Translations under genes and position numbers: made by a program
The notes under the pieces: model-generated
What the model was told of the DNA's origin: nothing
Seen by the model: only the letters and a program-made list of their open reading frames with translations
The model's database searches: none
Shown here: positions 24,049 to 35,457 of the stretch, piece by piece
How positions within the stretch are numbered: position 1 is the first letter of the stretch
Layout: every line of letters starts with the position of its first letter
Assembly: GCA_963457665.1 (NCBI GenBank)
Contig: OY735207.1
Location: forward strand, 37,876,816 to 37,940,815
Length of the DNA: 64,000 nt
Reading direction: 5' to 3'
Source: Thysanoteuthis rhombus
Lineage: Eukaryota; Mollusca; Cephalopoda; Oegopsida; Thysanoteuthidae

Positions 24049-24262
24049 ATGAGTGAGACAAGTGCTGGATATCACGATTCACAACATGGATCCCCAGAGA
24101 TCATATGTGAAATTGTGGCTGACAGAAAGTAAGATGATGTGACAAGCCTGACAAATTCAGAAAGTACTGGCTCAGCAACGCCCATGACAAAGAAGTCTGG
24201 TGAATCTTAGGGAAGGTTTATGCCCAATGATGAATGCTAAAAGGCCGATGATGATGACTAAC
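24049..24262 (+). mobile_element. RTE LINE 3' tail, degraded
   Basis: It shares the nucleotide order of the copy at 35205: 'tggatatcacgattcacaac', then the arginine-rich segment, the 'aagtactggctc' box and a short GATGATGAT end. It contains several stops and is 5' truncated. Confidence 0.75.
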
Positions 24263-24354
24263 TAGACAACCCTGTGATCCATTGAGTCACAGATCGAGTG
24301 AAGAAAAAAAGTCATGAATAAAGGTAAAGAGGAAAAATTTAAAGTCCTGTGAAA

Positions 24355-24690
24355 TAAAAAAGGCAGGCTTTGTATGCATGCATGACATCTATAGGCTGTA
24401 ACAAAGCAAAACGAAATAGGTATTTAGTGGCTGGGGGGATTAATTTGCATTGAGAATTCATGCAAAATTAGGTTTGTATCTGGTCGTGTGTGTTCATTTT
24501 TTTTTTTCTCAAAATTCAGACTTTTTAGTGATTCTAATAAAAGATAATAAGTAACTTATTCATTGATTACCACTTTTTCCAATTTTTTAATTGATCACCC
24601 CCAACACAACATGCTGCCCAAGACTTTGGACATGTGACGGTTTCTATTATGTGATTAAGCAGACTTATTATTATACATAATTATGAACTG
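24355..24690 (+). repeat. Dispersed repeat family, copy 3 (partial)
   Basis: It has 'tgcatgacatctataggctg', then 'aaaattcagactttttagtg' and 'caacatgctgcccaagactt', and ends 'gtgacggtttctattatgtg'. The central open segment of copies 1 and 2 is missing. An RTE tail lies just upstream. Confidence 0.6.
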
Positions 24691-25450
24691 ATAATAATGT
24701 TATTAATACATTCATATATTTTTTTAACTCCATGAACAATCTGTTGACCTGTGATTCTGAATTTTCATACATTTACACATGCTTTGTTACTTACTAGAGT
24801 ATACAAGTTATCAACAATGTAAAATTCACATAATGATAATGAAAACAATTTGCCCAAGTTAATACCGAGTCAACATGCTACCAAAAATTGTATTGATGGA
24901 CACTAGATATTGCTCTTGAAGATGAAAAAAAATGCTATCCCAGGGGTTTATAGGCTATTCTATACACGATAACTTGCCAGATAATATTATTATCATTGAA
25001 AAATTATGAAATCTTTGAAACAAATGACGAGTCCTATGAGTGACTCAGGAAGCAAACTTGAAAAGGAGAGAAAGGATATGAATGAAATACTTTGAAGATC
25101 ATGGAATATTGGAATGCATCTTCTTTAAAACTATTTTTTTTTTGTTCTGGGGTAATGATTGTTATTTTCTGATTATGTCTAAGAAGTATAGAAAATGGAT
25201 GTTATTCCCTTCAAACTTAGCTTTTCAGATCAGAACATTGATATTTTGTAATTTACCTATTTTGCTTTGGAAGGTATTTGGAGGCTGCAAACTCTTATTT
25301 TAGAGCTGTGATAAATTATTTTATGAGGCCTACTTTTATATGCAGTGGTGGCATAAACACCTGGGGATCAACCAGTGGCTCCCACTTGAAATTGTTCATC
25401 CCAAGATAGAATTTGGGTGGCTCTGATTAGTCCTACATTTGATAGTGTAC

Positions 25451-25784
25451 CTATCGGGGGAAACTCATCAGGAATGCCGTAATTTTTAAGTTCCCGATTA
25501 ACTCTCGGCTGTGCTTGTATGTCAAAGCATCTAGTATTGTAGGTGTAATGAGCTGCCTAGAATTTGTCTTGATCCCCAATAGGCAAAGGCCCCGCTTGTC
25601 TCGGTAGATGTCACCATAAAGTACTGTCTTACGGCATAGGTCAAAGTTGATGTTGATGTTAGACCTTAGGTAAAGGAGATCTTGGATTGCAAGAAAATGC
25701 CCCCAAAACTCACTAGGAAGGTGTATATTCAGAGGTGCAAGGCAAGTGGTTTCACCAGGATATTCTATTCTTCGAATGTTGCTA
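25451..25784 (-). CDS. Possible terminal exon of an unidentified minus-strand gene
   Basis: On the minus strand a polypyrimidine stretch ending TTTTTAG is followed by 110 open codons to a TAG at 25451-25453. The stretch starts N-I-R-R-I-E-Y-P-G-E, passes L-P-S-E-F-W-G-H-F-L-A-I-Q-D-L and ends L-M-S-F-P-R. It is visibly less AT-biased than its flanks and has mixed codon use rather than low-complexity residues, which is why I take it as coding. The nested AG-TAG acceptor gives the same frame with either AG. I do not recognise the family. It sits inside the first visible MPPE1 intron, antisense to it. It could be a nested gene's last exon, an exon of a neighbouring gene or an old retrocopy. No second exon was identified. 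Confidence 0.4.
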
Positions 25785-27227
25785 CTAAAAATGAAAGTAA
25801 ATCTTAGAAAAAAACTTATCTTAAATCTTTTGTGATTACCTTTATTTAACATTAGTGTAAATACAGAACAATTTGGATTCATGACTTTTTTTCGGAAAAA
25901 TTTTTTTTTTTCAAAATAAAATTTTTTCTGACGAAAAAAAAAAATACAAATTGACCCATTGTACTATTGGAAATAGGTTATTTCAAAATGTAACTCTTCT
26001 GGTCACAAAAGAAAAGTTTGAGGGAAATAATAGCCATTATTCATATTTTTTACTTATAAACAATTATAAAATAATATTCACTGCCCAGGAACAAAAATCT
26101 CATTGCACAGTGTAAACATTAGTATACTGTGAACAGTGCTGGAATTCTCTTAGGAAAGACAGGAACATATAGGAAGAAAGAAATAGACAATTCAAACTAA
26201 AGTATAACTGAGAATGGTGAGAAAAGTGTTTAAGCTTTGCCATGAATTGTGATCACATGGCTGCTATAAAAAAAAAACGTGGAATTCTGAACTGGTAAAT
26301 AAAACAATGATTTGCTTTTGTTATCAAGAGAAAGTTGTATTTAGAAGTGCTTTGTGCATCTAAGTATTGAAGTACTCTTTTTGGCACGGTGTCATTCTTT
26401 TGTTTTTCTTCTATTTATGCCAATATTTGTTGGAATATTCCAACTTGGTCACTAGTGCGAATTCATTGAGCACTTAGTATAGAGTAGTGATTCTTGAACA
26501 GGAAGCACTTTCCTCCCAGCTGAAGAAAAATCTCCCAAGAGAAGGGGTTTTAGCCAGGGGAGGTATTGGGGAAGAATTTCAGTCTGTAGAAGAATAAAGT
26601 CCTTTGCAAATAAGAACCCTAACCTCAGCTCTATGATGTAAGTAATTTTTTTTCAGAATACAGATCTTTATTTCAAAATCTTTTTTGATATATCCTATAT
26701 AGTTAGAGCTAGAATATCTCGTCTTTCTAGACTGATGTCTAAAAGGCAACAGTCTTTGTTATGAGATCATTTTATTTCTTTCATGACTAATAATCCTTTT
26801 GTTGGTATAAAAAGAAAATATGTGAACCAAGCAGGTGTTGATATTTTTTAGAAATATTTATATCCTGTAAGATTTTTTCAAATGCTTAGTCATTAGCAGA
26901 CTGTTGCTATTTGTAGGTATTGATCTGGACATTGCAAAAATAGCTCTAGGATATGGAAATAGATATAATCCTTCACTATAGAGGTATTAGACAGGAAAAA
27001 GTGTCACTCCTTCGGCAGGAAAATGACTAAAATATATTGGCATTTTCCCCAGTATTTCTGCTGTTTAGTCATAGCGTCGAGACGATGCCAATTGCTCTTT
27101 GATCTCCAAAATTTAACCTTATATGGTTTTACTATGAGATAAAGGGTGAGTTCGTCTGGAATGAACTTGACAAAAGGAAGTTGATTAGTTTCATTCAAAT
27201 CTTAAATAATTTTTTCTTAAATAACTC

Positions 27228-28092
27228 TAAGGTTGTTACACATGAAATACCATTTTTTTCTTTACAATAAAGAGAATAATGCTAAAAGTGAAACATTTAC
27301 TAGTGTAATTGCATTTTTTAGCAGATTCAATATAAATATAGAGATATGATTTGTTATTGTTAGAGATTTTTTAACTCTTAACAGTGATGGTGTCTACCCA
27401 AGAAGTTAGATTAATTTTCAAGTATGAATTTGAATTAGGACGAGCAGCAGTAATATCAACAAGACATAAGTTGTACACTACCATAGTACAGACAGTCCTG
27501 TAGGTCTTGATCTGGATATACCAATAACAAACCTTGAGTGGGGCCCAAATCTGTTCTTAATCCTGAAGTATTATTGACAGCAATGGCCAACAATCCACGA
27601 ATAGCAGTCAAGTCTGGAGTCTTAGGACTTCAAAAGCGACCATATCACATTAGCAATTAGGAAGGCAATAAGAAAGGTTGTAAAGTTGGAACAATGGGTC
27701 CCATATAAACTGGATGAAATGCTCCATGACTATGTCAGACTCCACTCCTTTCACCTGATAGTGTCCAGAGAATTGAGCAATGGAATCTTGCAATGTTCTT
27801 CATATTCACCTGAGATTCTTCCTACAGATTATTGTCTTTTCAAACATTTTGAACATTGTATCCGTTATAAAAGGTTCAATAATAGAGAAGCCATGCTTTT
27901 TGATTTCACTCTATTTGTAACCACTAAACCTCTACAAATCTATTGAGTATTTATATCATCATTAGAGGATTGTTGAAAAAAAATTATTGCTTTAAATGGT
28001 TAATATTTTGATTATATATTTACTGTTTGTCTTATTGCTTATATCATCCTTTATCTTACAGTTCATAAAAACATTTCATATATATAACCTGA
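27228..28092 (+). mobile_element. Mariner-family transposon, near full length, inactive
   Basis: Inverted ends match: 5' AAGGTTGTTACACATGAAAT near 27229, and the reverse complement of the 3' end reads CAGGTTATATATATGAAAT. The transposase would start at 27387 with M-V-S-T-Q-E-V-R-L-I-F-K-Y-E-F-E-L-G-R, a mariner helix-turn-helix opening. The middle reads V-L-L-T-A-M-A-N-N-P-R-I-A-V, then E-Q-W-V-P-Y-K-L-D-E. The end carries C-S-S-Y-S-P-E-I-L-P-T-D-Y-C-L-F (the conserved H-P-P-Y-S-P-D-L-x-P-x-D-Y box) and R-F-N-N-R-E-A. Stops and frameshifts occur, and the second catalytic aspartate region (H-D-N-A-R-P-H) is lost. The ~865 bp length is below the usual ~1.3 kb, so there is an internal deletion. 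A TA follows the right end. Confidence 0.85.
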
Positions 28093-30057
28093 TATTAATT
28101 TGGTTAATTTGCATCTTGATTCTTGGCTTCCCGCTCCACTTGATATTGTAGTTTGTTCTCAGGGCATGTAAATGCTGGCAGACTACAAAACTGATAGTGT
28201 ATCCATTTTGATCATTTTCTATTTGAAAATAAGTTACTGTTTTATGCAAAATGGCAAATCTTGTCTTTTTTCTTGAAATCCTTTTGAGGCTTGAACAACA
28301 GTATTAAAAATATAAAATATTGTGATATTTTGAGAGTCTGTGCTATGAAATATGGGGACAGGTGAACAGAAGCAAAACACTTGAATTAGTTCATGCTTAT
28401 TGTAAAGATTTTCGATTTCAGTTTTATTAACTAAAAACATTATGCCATTATGTTGTATTCTGGCCTTCTTCAGTTGTCTGTTGTAGTTGTAAAATTTTAA
28501 GGAATTCAAATAAGACTCCTAATTCAATTCATGGGGTTTGAGTGTTCTCATTCAGTCGTCCATGCCAGAGATGTCTAGTATTAGTCAGTTCTTTCTAGTT
28601 AATTCATTTTTGTGATGTCACTTGTCTGCCTCTTCCACTGAACTAGAATAAATGGCTTTTTTGGCACTATCCAACCCAGGGATTGAACTCCTGACAGCCA
28701 GGCAGGTTTTTAAATATGCTGCCAAGGATTGAGTAAAGGGTTTAGTTTGAAATTACCAGAAAGTTACCAACTATGTGAGACTGCTGAAGAAAACTGGTTG
28801 GTACATTGGCCGAAACATTTATATTATTGATATGCGTAACTACTACCATCTATATCTATCATGTCATGCTGAAGACCATGCTATAAGAGAGAGAGAGAGA
28901 GAGAAAAATGGCACCAAAGAATAAGAATTGTTTTGTTTTATTTACTAATTGTCAGAGAAAAGGAAGAGTTTGTTTTCACAAAAAGTGACTGTAATTTCTC
29001 ATTTTTATCTTTTGTTTTTTTTTAAAGAGAGTTTAATCCAGTAGATTTCACTTTATTTAAAATCTTAAGTGTTTTTTTTTCCTTACATAAATTGCTGCTT
29101 TCAGTCGTAAAAAACCCATTGGGTATATCCATTAGGAAGGATAGATATGCTTAAATTTATAATGAATTTGTAATTGTATTAGAAATGAGAATACAACAAT
29201 GATTACATGAATAAATCAATTCTTATAATAAAAGTTTTTTTTTTTTTTTTTCATTCAAGGCAAGATTTTCTTAGATATTGTTATGTTCTCATAACTATGG
29301 GAAGAAAAAATCTTCTTTCAGAAGAAATAACATCTCTGCGCCCCAAAATTTGATTGGAAAAAAAAAGGACACCATAATGTTGAAATGAAAGTTGTGAAAT
29401 CCAACAATGTAGGAAGCCAAGGCGTCAAGAGGAATTACTTGTATGAAAAATATTCTTCATCATAGAGTTTTAAATGAGCAAAATATCATTTTTAGTAGTC
29501 CTGTTCATGGGTTTAATTTACTCAATTTATTCTGTTGTATTGTATATATATAACGAAGTATTTATATTTATCAATACATATATATAACATTGTTGTTTCT
29601 TATTAAACTGCTAGTGAGTATAACAAATGAGATGGCACTGGTCTGAGTGAATTAGTCTTATCTATAGTGTGAAACTTGTTTCCTAACTTCTATGGTTGGC
29701 AGTAGCTTATTCAAAATATTTTTCATTGAATATAAGATTCTATTAGCTGATTTAAGAAAGAATTATTAATTTGAAAAGGCACACTGCCTATATTTGAGTA
29801 GAAGGAAGATAAATTGTCAATACGAGTGAATTGTTTGTAACCTCAAGTCTTGTAGAAGATTGTAATGAAATATGATCTTATTTTTCAATTACTTTAGTTA
29901 TTAGTGTTGAGTCTATGAAAAGATGAAAAGAAAGGAATGACAATTTTTATTATCCTTACATTATATTACATTGAGTATCAAATAGACTCCATTCTTTGTT
30001 ACAATGAAGAAAATGGACAGCAACACAACCAACAAATCCTCTTATTCATAAGAGCCA
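28093..30057. other. MPPE1 intron, no gene recognised
   Basis: It contains a short (GA)n at 28885-28904 and a possible tRNA-like remnant near 28680 ('gggattgaactcctgac'). The rest is AT-rich intron. Confidence 0.45.
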
Positions 30058-30205
30058 TGACTGTCACAATTATAGTATCAGTAGCAGACATCAGCTCCTA
30101 GTCCTTATTAATCTATCAAACTTCATTTTCTCCCCTCTCCCTTCCTACCTTCTTATCAAACTGCCTAAATTTTTCACTCCTCCTCTTTCCTTCCCTCCTG
30201 AATTT
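30058..30205 (+). repeat. 44 bp pyrimidine-rich array, locus 3 (partial)
   Basis: It starts 'gtcacaattatagtatcagt' and 'agcagacatcagct', then has about three units including 'taccttcttatcaaactgcc'. The second flanking repeat was not seen, so this copy is probably truncated. Confidence 0.65.
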
Positions 30206-30256
30206 GAATTCCAAGTTTTCTTTCTTCTAGACTGAGTGCTAACCAAGACTAGAAAG

Positions 30257-30412
30257 CTCCATCTGCCCTGTTTTTTTTATCCATCGCTGGAGGGGAGGAG
30301 AAGAGATGAATTTATGCCTCTTACAAGGGCATTGGTGTGAAGTGAACATATACTGCCTCTTTCAAAATTTAACCTGGCTCACCAATCCCATTTTCTGAAT
30401 TCAAGACCTAGA
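30257..30412 (+). repeat. SINE-like repeat, copy 1
   Basis: Shared order with the copies at 31168, 32105 and 42960: a 'tatccatcgctggag' block, then 'atgcctcttacaagggcatt', 'gtgaagtgaacata', 'tgcctc', a tRNA B-box-like 'aatttaacctggctc' and 'ccattttctg'. It lies on the + strand shortly before the GDxxD exon of MPPE1. Confidence 0.7.
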
Positions 30413-30640
30413 GTGGAATCCATTCCTCCCTTCACCTAGGTGAAAAATCAAAAAAAGTTTTGGGTTGAGTTTGCAATCCGACCCCTAAAAAACCTGCTTG
30501 CTCCAGATGACTGGTTAGCTAGCTAAAGGACGAAAAGGATGAAAAGCCTCTCATCTCTAATTAAATTGTAATTGTTTGGACGTAATCATCTCCATTCTTT
30601 TCATCCGATATCACTCTGTGTTATTTTTCTGTCTTTGTAG

Positions 30641-30782
30641 GTGATTTGTTTGATGAGGGCAAGTGGTGCTCTGATAATGAATTCCAATATCACGTGGACA
30701 GATTCCGCAGAATGTTCAGACATTCCAAAGATGTCGCTTTCCATGCAGTAGTTGGAAACCATGATGTAGGTTTCCATTATGA
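30641..30782 (+). CDS. MPPE1: MPPE1 exon with GDxxD and GNHD metal-binding motifs
   Basis: The exon carries two hallmark motifs of calcineurin-like metallophosphoesterases: G-D-L-F-D-E-G, whose glycine is split across the intron, and G-N-H-D followed by V-G-F-H-Y. These supply the bridging aspartate and the asparagine and histidine of the dinuclear metal centre. PGAP5 is known to remove the ethanolamine-phosphate side chain from the second mannose of GPI anchors, which allows efficient ER exit of GPI-linked proteins. The acceptor is TTTGTAG before 30641 and the donor is GTGAGT after 30782. It enters in phase 1 and leaves in phase 2. The introns either side are 7.4 kb and 12.5 kb. Confidence 0.95.
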
Positions 30783-31167
30783 GTGAGTATCAATTTTCTT
30801 CTGGTCGTATCTTTATCATCACTTGGAGGTTTTTTTTTTCTCCTAGATTTCATATTTTTGAGAAATTGATAGCATTAATAAACTTTTTTTTTTCTTTTAA
30901 AAAAAAAAAAAAAATCCGAAGGTCACAAACAATTTATAATAATGAAAAATCAGAAGATTAATTCTAATACAAATTCCATCGTGATGCATTTTTGTGCTAT
31001 CAGGTAGTTTTAATTGTGATTATTGCTAGTAAGTGCCTTTACACTAGCCATGGTAACGACTGTCTCCGTCCAGGCTTCATAAGTTTCTCTTTATCTCAGA
31101 GTTCTTGGAGGTTTTTCTGACTTGTGAAAATAGACTTAACGGCAACTAGCACCCAAAGTGGTAGCAC

Positions 31168-31320
31168 TCACTTTACCACTTGTTATTTAACCCATTGCTT
31201 GGGCGAGGAGTTGGACTCATGCCTTTCCCAAGGGCACTTGTGACATTTTCTGTCTCAGTTGGAATTTGAACTCGGCTTGCCCAGTCCATTTTCTGCACTC
31301 TTGACTGATCGGTCACTGGC
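31168..31320 (+). repeat. SINE-like repeat, copy 2
   Basis: It contains 'ttatttaacccattgcttgg', 'catgcctttcccaagggcac', 'ctcagttggaatttgaactc' and 'ccattttctgcactc', in the order of the other copies. The 'ggaatttgaactcggct' part resembles a tRNA T-arm. Confidence 0.7.
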
Positions 31321-32104
31321 TCTTCAATTATTGCAAGGATTTTTAAATAACTGGAGCAAGTGTGAGAAGTTCAAAGTTTATTGGTCCATTGTCAACCAAC
31401 ATTATAAAACACAGCTATTTCTCCACATTACAGCCATCCTAAACCTGTCACTAATACTGTTTTATAGTATGAGATAAGAGGGATCAAAACCTTTAATTAC
31501 CGTATTCCAATACAAGTGCAAAATATGGAACTGAGTTCAGATGGCTAAGTAAAAGTATTGGAATTGTGGAAGACATAAATAACCTTCATCTAACCTAGCA
31601 AACATTCAGATTCCAACTTCATTTTTCAAGGTGTCATTACAGTTGTGATGATATTATGTTGTGAAGAACTCTTATTATGCTAATGCTTATGAAATCTTGT
31701 TATCTAGTTCTTATAAACCATCAACTGAGAATGAATCGATTTATATTAAACAAAGATCACCATTCACATGTTCAGAATTATATATTTGTATGGGTGAGAG
31801 TTTTCCGGTACATTCTGTTTCAAAGGGTTCGGACTTTAAAAAACTTTGGATATTAGTGCTGAAGCTACAGTTATGGTTTGAGATCCGAACGGTCAATGTC
31901 TCTACTAATATCCTGGATCTGATCTGTCCTTCAGCTTGCACACTGATCATTAGCAAATGAGTTTTTACTGGGTGGGATTGCAAGCCACATTCCCAACTTT
32001 TTTTTGTTATTTTTACCCATAGCTGTGTGAAATAGTGGATTCTCCTTTTGGTTTTGAATCTTGAGTTTTCCTGCTCCAAAACTGGTTGTCAATTGAAACT
32101 AGAG

Positions 32105-32270
32105 AGCCCAGTCTCACCTGTTATTTTATCCATAGCTAGGTGAATGAAGAGAAGAGAAGGATTTACGCCTTTCCCAAGGACTTAAATGAGAAATGAACAC
32201 AAACAGCCTCAGCTGGAATTTGAACCTGACTCTCTGATTCCATTTTCCATGCTGGTGAACTCCTTCTACT
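32105..32270 (+). repeat. SINE-like repeat, copy 3
   Basis: The best preserved copy. It has 'ttttatccatagctaggtga', 'acgcctttcccaaggac', 'gaaatgaacacaaacagcct', 'cagctggaatttgaacctga' and 'ccattttccatgctggtgaa'. An RTE fragment follows 35 bases downstream. Partial copies occur near 32014 (head only) and 34650-34705 (tail only). Confidence 0.75.
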
Positions 32271-32304
32271 AATATAGATATTTAGAGTATAACAGGTCTA
32301 TATC

Positions 32305-32450
32305 AGGACACTCAAACCATACAACGTGGGCTAGAGATGATCATGCTTTACATCTCATGGAGAGATCACTGGACAGCTCAGTATATGAGAAAAAAAAGCT
32401 GAACTCTGAGATACCATAAAATCCATTAGAAAACTCAATGGCAAATGTTG
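32305..32450 (+). mobile_element. RTE LINE thumb-region fragment
   Basis: The stretch reads approximately L-E-M-I-M-L-Y-I-S-W-R-D-H-W-T-A-Q-Y-M-R-K-K and then 'atccattagaaaactcaatggcaa'. These match the segment just before the W-A-G-H box in the copies at 57034 and 62438. It has no tail and is an internal fragment. Confidence 0.6.
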
Positions 32451-34021
32451 CTGATATCAAGATGAATCAGCTTGAACCATCCTCTATCTTACTTTAAAAA
32501 GAGCTCACAGTCAGACATTTAATGTACATCAAAATGAATCTATTTTAAAGCTTAATACATTACTTGGTGAAAAATTGTTACTGCCAGTAATGAGTGTGAA
32601 AATAGTAAGAAAACTATGAGGAAATTTTATAAGCAAATTTGATGTCTAAATTTAGGATGCATTGTTAGAGTGGGAAGTTATTTATGTGTATTCTGGGATG
32701 TTACCATGGTGCAATTGTTCCGGTTTCCTGCAAGGATTCCAAAAGAGAGACATTTCCTAAAAATAGTGCTGTGATTATCTGCACTGGAGCTAATAATTTG
32801 ATATGTGCTATAGTGTAATGATTTCTGTGAACTATCATTGACTGTTCGGACATGCTATGGTAGTAGCAGTAATAATAGAGAATCACTGAGCCGTATATGA
32901 AGGTGGATCTCTAAGTTTGTAGCCTGACAGCCATTTGCTAAACTTTGATCTGAAACTTTCTCTGTATAATTTTCGGTCCATGTGATCAATGGAAAAGAGA
33001 CGGGTTAATCTCCTTCCATGCGAATGCATTTGTGTTGAAAATAAATGCGTTGTGTAAATGCTTTTTTTTCATAATTAGGTTACAGACTTATTGATGCTGC
33101 CTACTTATCTTTTGGTGAAGAAACATATTTGCAGATTTTCTTTCATAATGTTCGATTGAGTATTCATCAGTGCATTTTTACCTCTTTGGATTCTCAATTT
33201 TATTTCCTCTTTATATTCCAAACATTATCACTTCTTTCTTCATTTTAATGATTTATTTAATTTATTGGAAAGGAAGAATCAAAGAGCTTGCTACATTCTA
33301 AAAGATCAATAAATTTTTTAATAATCTGAATTCTATGAAAATTGCATTTGATAGAACTTAAACCAGTATCACTCTGAATATGGTATGGAACCGTTGAACC
33401 ACGACTACTTTAGATTATTACTTATGTACATCCATACACACATATGCATATAAATGAGTTTATATGTTGTGAGTAAATCTTTTCAGTGAGCACACAGATA
33501 CTTGGTACAAGTGCCTTGGAGCAACACTTTCATCCTGGGTAGAGTGCAACTCATCCTACATGAATCCTTTGATATGCTTTGATCCTAGGCAAAGTGCACA
33601 GATACTGTGATCCTAGGTGGAAGTGCTGATCCATATGCAAATAATCCTGTCATTTTTTATGGGTACTATGCTATTTTAGATATGAAATGAATATATCAAT
33701 GTTATAGTAAACTGCCTATCATTTAGTAGACCAGACGCTGAAAGATTCAGTGAAGTGCAATAATGTATGTACACACAGATGGATGAAGTGGAAAATAAGA
33801 ATAATATTATTATAGATATGAAATATGATACCTGAAGGGTATATCAGTCAAACTATAAAGAAAAAAAAGATAGAAAACTGGCCTCTGTAAATTGCTGCAT
33901 AAAGTCATATCTCTGTTTGGTTTAAGATCCTACTGTGTAATCACTCATGCAGTTTTATTGTGTGCAATATAGCATGACTGTTAGGACCGGTTGCCTGTCC
34001 AGTATTTGTTTCACTTTTTTC

Positions 34022-34023
<2 letters not shown>

Positions 34024-34077
<54 letters not shown>
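34024..34077. repeat. (TA)n microsatellite
   Basis: An uninterrupted run of about 53 bases in the 12.5 kb MPPE1 intron. Confidence 0.95.
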
Positions 34078-34079
<2 letters not shown>

Positions 34080-35204
34080 AGAAGTATTTTTATGGTAGAC
34101 AGAGTGAAGCTTCATCAAGTGGACTCTGTAATTGCACGATATGATGGGTGGTGTGTGAGCACGAATATAGAATCATTTTGTGGTAGTTTAATAGCTTTGA
34201 AATAATTACAAAAGTCCATTGTATAGAATATATAATCAGCATCAATAGAACAACTAGGGATGAGATTTAAATCTGCAATAAATCCAGTCTTCCCTGCATG
34301 ACTGGAGAAATTATTTCACTAATGTATGTCAAATTGCCCAGAAGTGAAAACCGGAATTGATTGTGTTACTTAATAATGCTGTTGGGCAAATATTGCAAAA
34401 CAATTTATATTCCAGGTGACCCCATCAAAAAAAAAAAGGCTATAGATTTGGTGGACTAGAATTGCAAAAATTTCTTGGCGATTCCATTACTCAATAAAGT
34501 TAATCGTTAATCAGTGAATTACTCCGACACATTTGCGAACCATTTAGGTTATATTTTAGTGACTATTATCCACCCAATTTTTTGGCAGTCACCCAGGAGT
34601 AGTAAAACTCAATAAACTGTTTGCTTTTGCTTTGATGTTTAAACTTATCTCAGTTGGAGGTTGTGCTCTGCTCACTGATTCCATTTTCCATGCTGCTCCC
34701 TGAATTGATTTTATTAGAAATGAATAGACGCTTATGTAGATATTTACAAATTAGAGCGCTCCCAGTTTTTATGTGGTATTATAAAAAAGGTCCGTTTTTA
34801 TAGTTTTGGCTGGAAATATCAGTTTTGACCCTAAATTGACCTGTGTTGGCATTTAGTGACCTGATAGGTCAGTGCCAATCATCCCATATTCATCCTGGAG
34901 TCAAGTTACACTTATAGACAAATCTTCAGCTCCCAGGGTCAAGCCGTTTGGCTGGCCATAAGACGTACAAGCAAGCAAACAATTTTTTGCTCTATAGAGA
35001 TGGATTATCGAATTCTTGCATGTTGGAGCATGATTAGTTTCTGACATTATAAATCTGTAAAATAGGCATTAAAAAGCTGTGTTCAATTTTACTAAAGTTA
35101 ATGATGACTTTGGAGTGTGATGAACAGAAACATTTTGGTGTGAGAAGTAGAATATTGCATAATACAAATGATTTTTACTCATTTTTGTAACTGCTACAGT
35201 ATAG

Positions 35205-35457
35205 AGCATTATTGGAGTTGTCAGCTGAATTTCAAAGAATGGCTGACAATCGATGGACATCACGACTCACAACATGGATTCCCCGAGACCACATGCGCAA
35301 CCGAGGCCGGCAAAATGTTAGATGGAGAGACGAGCTAGATAAGTTCAGGAAGTACTGGCTCCGTGACGCCCATGATAGAGAAGTGTGGCAAATCCTGGGG
35401 AAGGTCTATGTCCAACGACGGACGCTAAAAGACTGATGATGATGATGATGATGATGA
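35205..35457 (+). mobile_element. RTE LINE 3' tail with (GAT)n end
   Basis: Seventy open codons read R-M-A-D-N-R-W-T-S-R-L-T-T-W-I-P-R-D-H then R-G-R-Q-N-V-R-W-R-D-E-L-D and end R-R-T-L-K-D, immediately followed by a (GAT)n tract. It is the best preserved copy of the RTE carboxy-terminus in the window and is 5' truncated. The stop and tail are at the normal places for this family, so this open frame is a LINE end, not a host gene. Confidence 0.85.

Noticed and set aside
28785-28850. Second hammerhead-like string (ctgctgaag ... ccgaaacat)
   Set aside because: The core has C instead of A in CTGATGA, and no stem II could be paired between the two boxes.
31741-32079. 112-codon minus-strand open frame
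   Set aside because: No recognisable domain. It overlaps the head of a SINE-like copy and lies in AT-rich intron.
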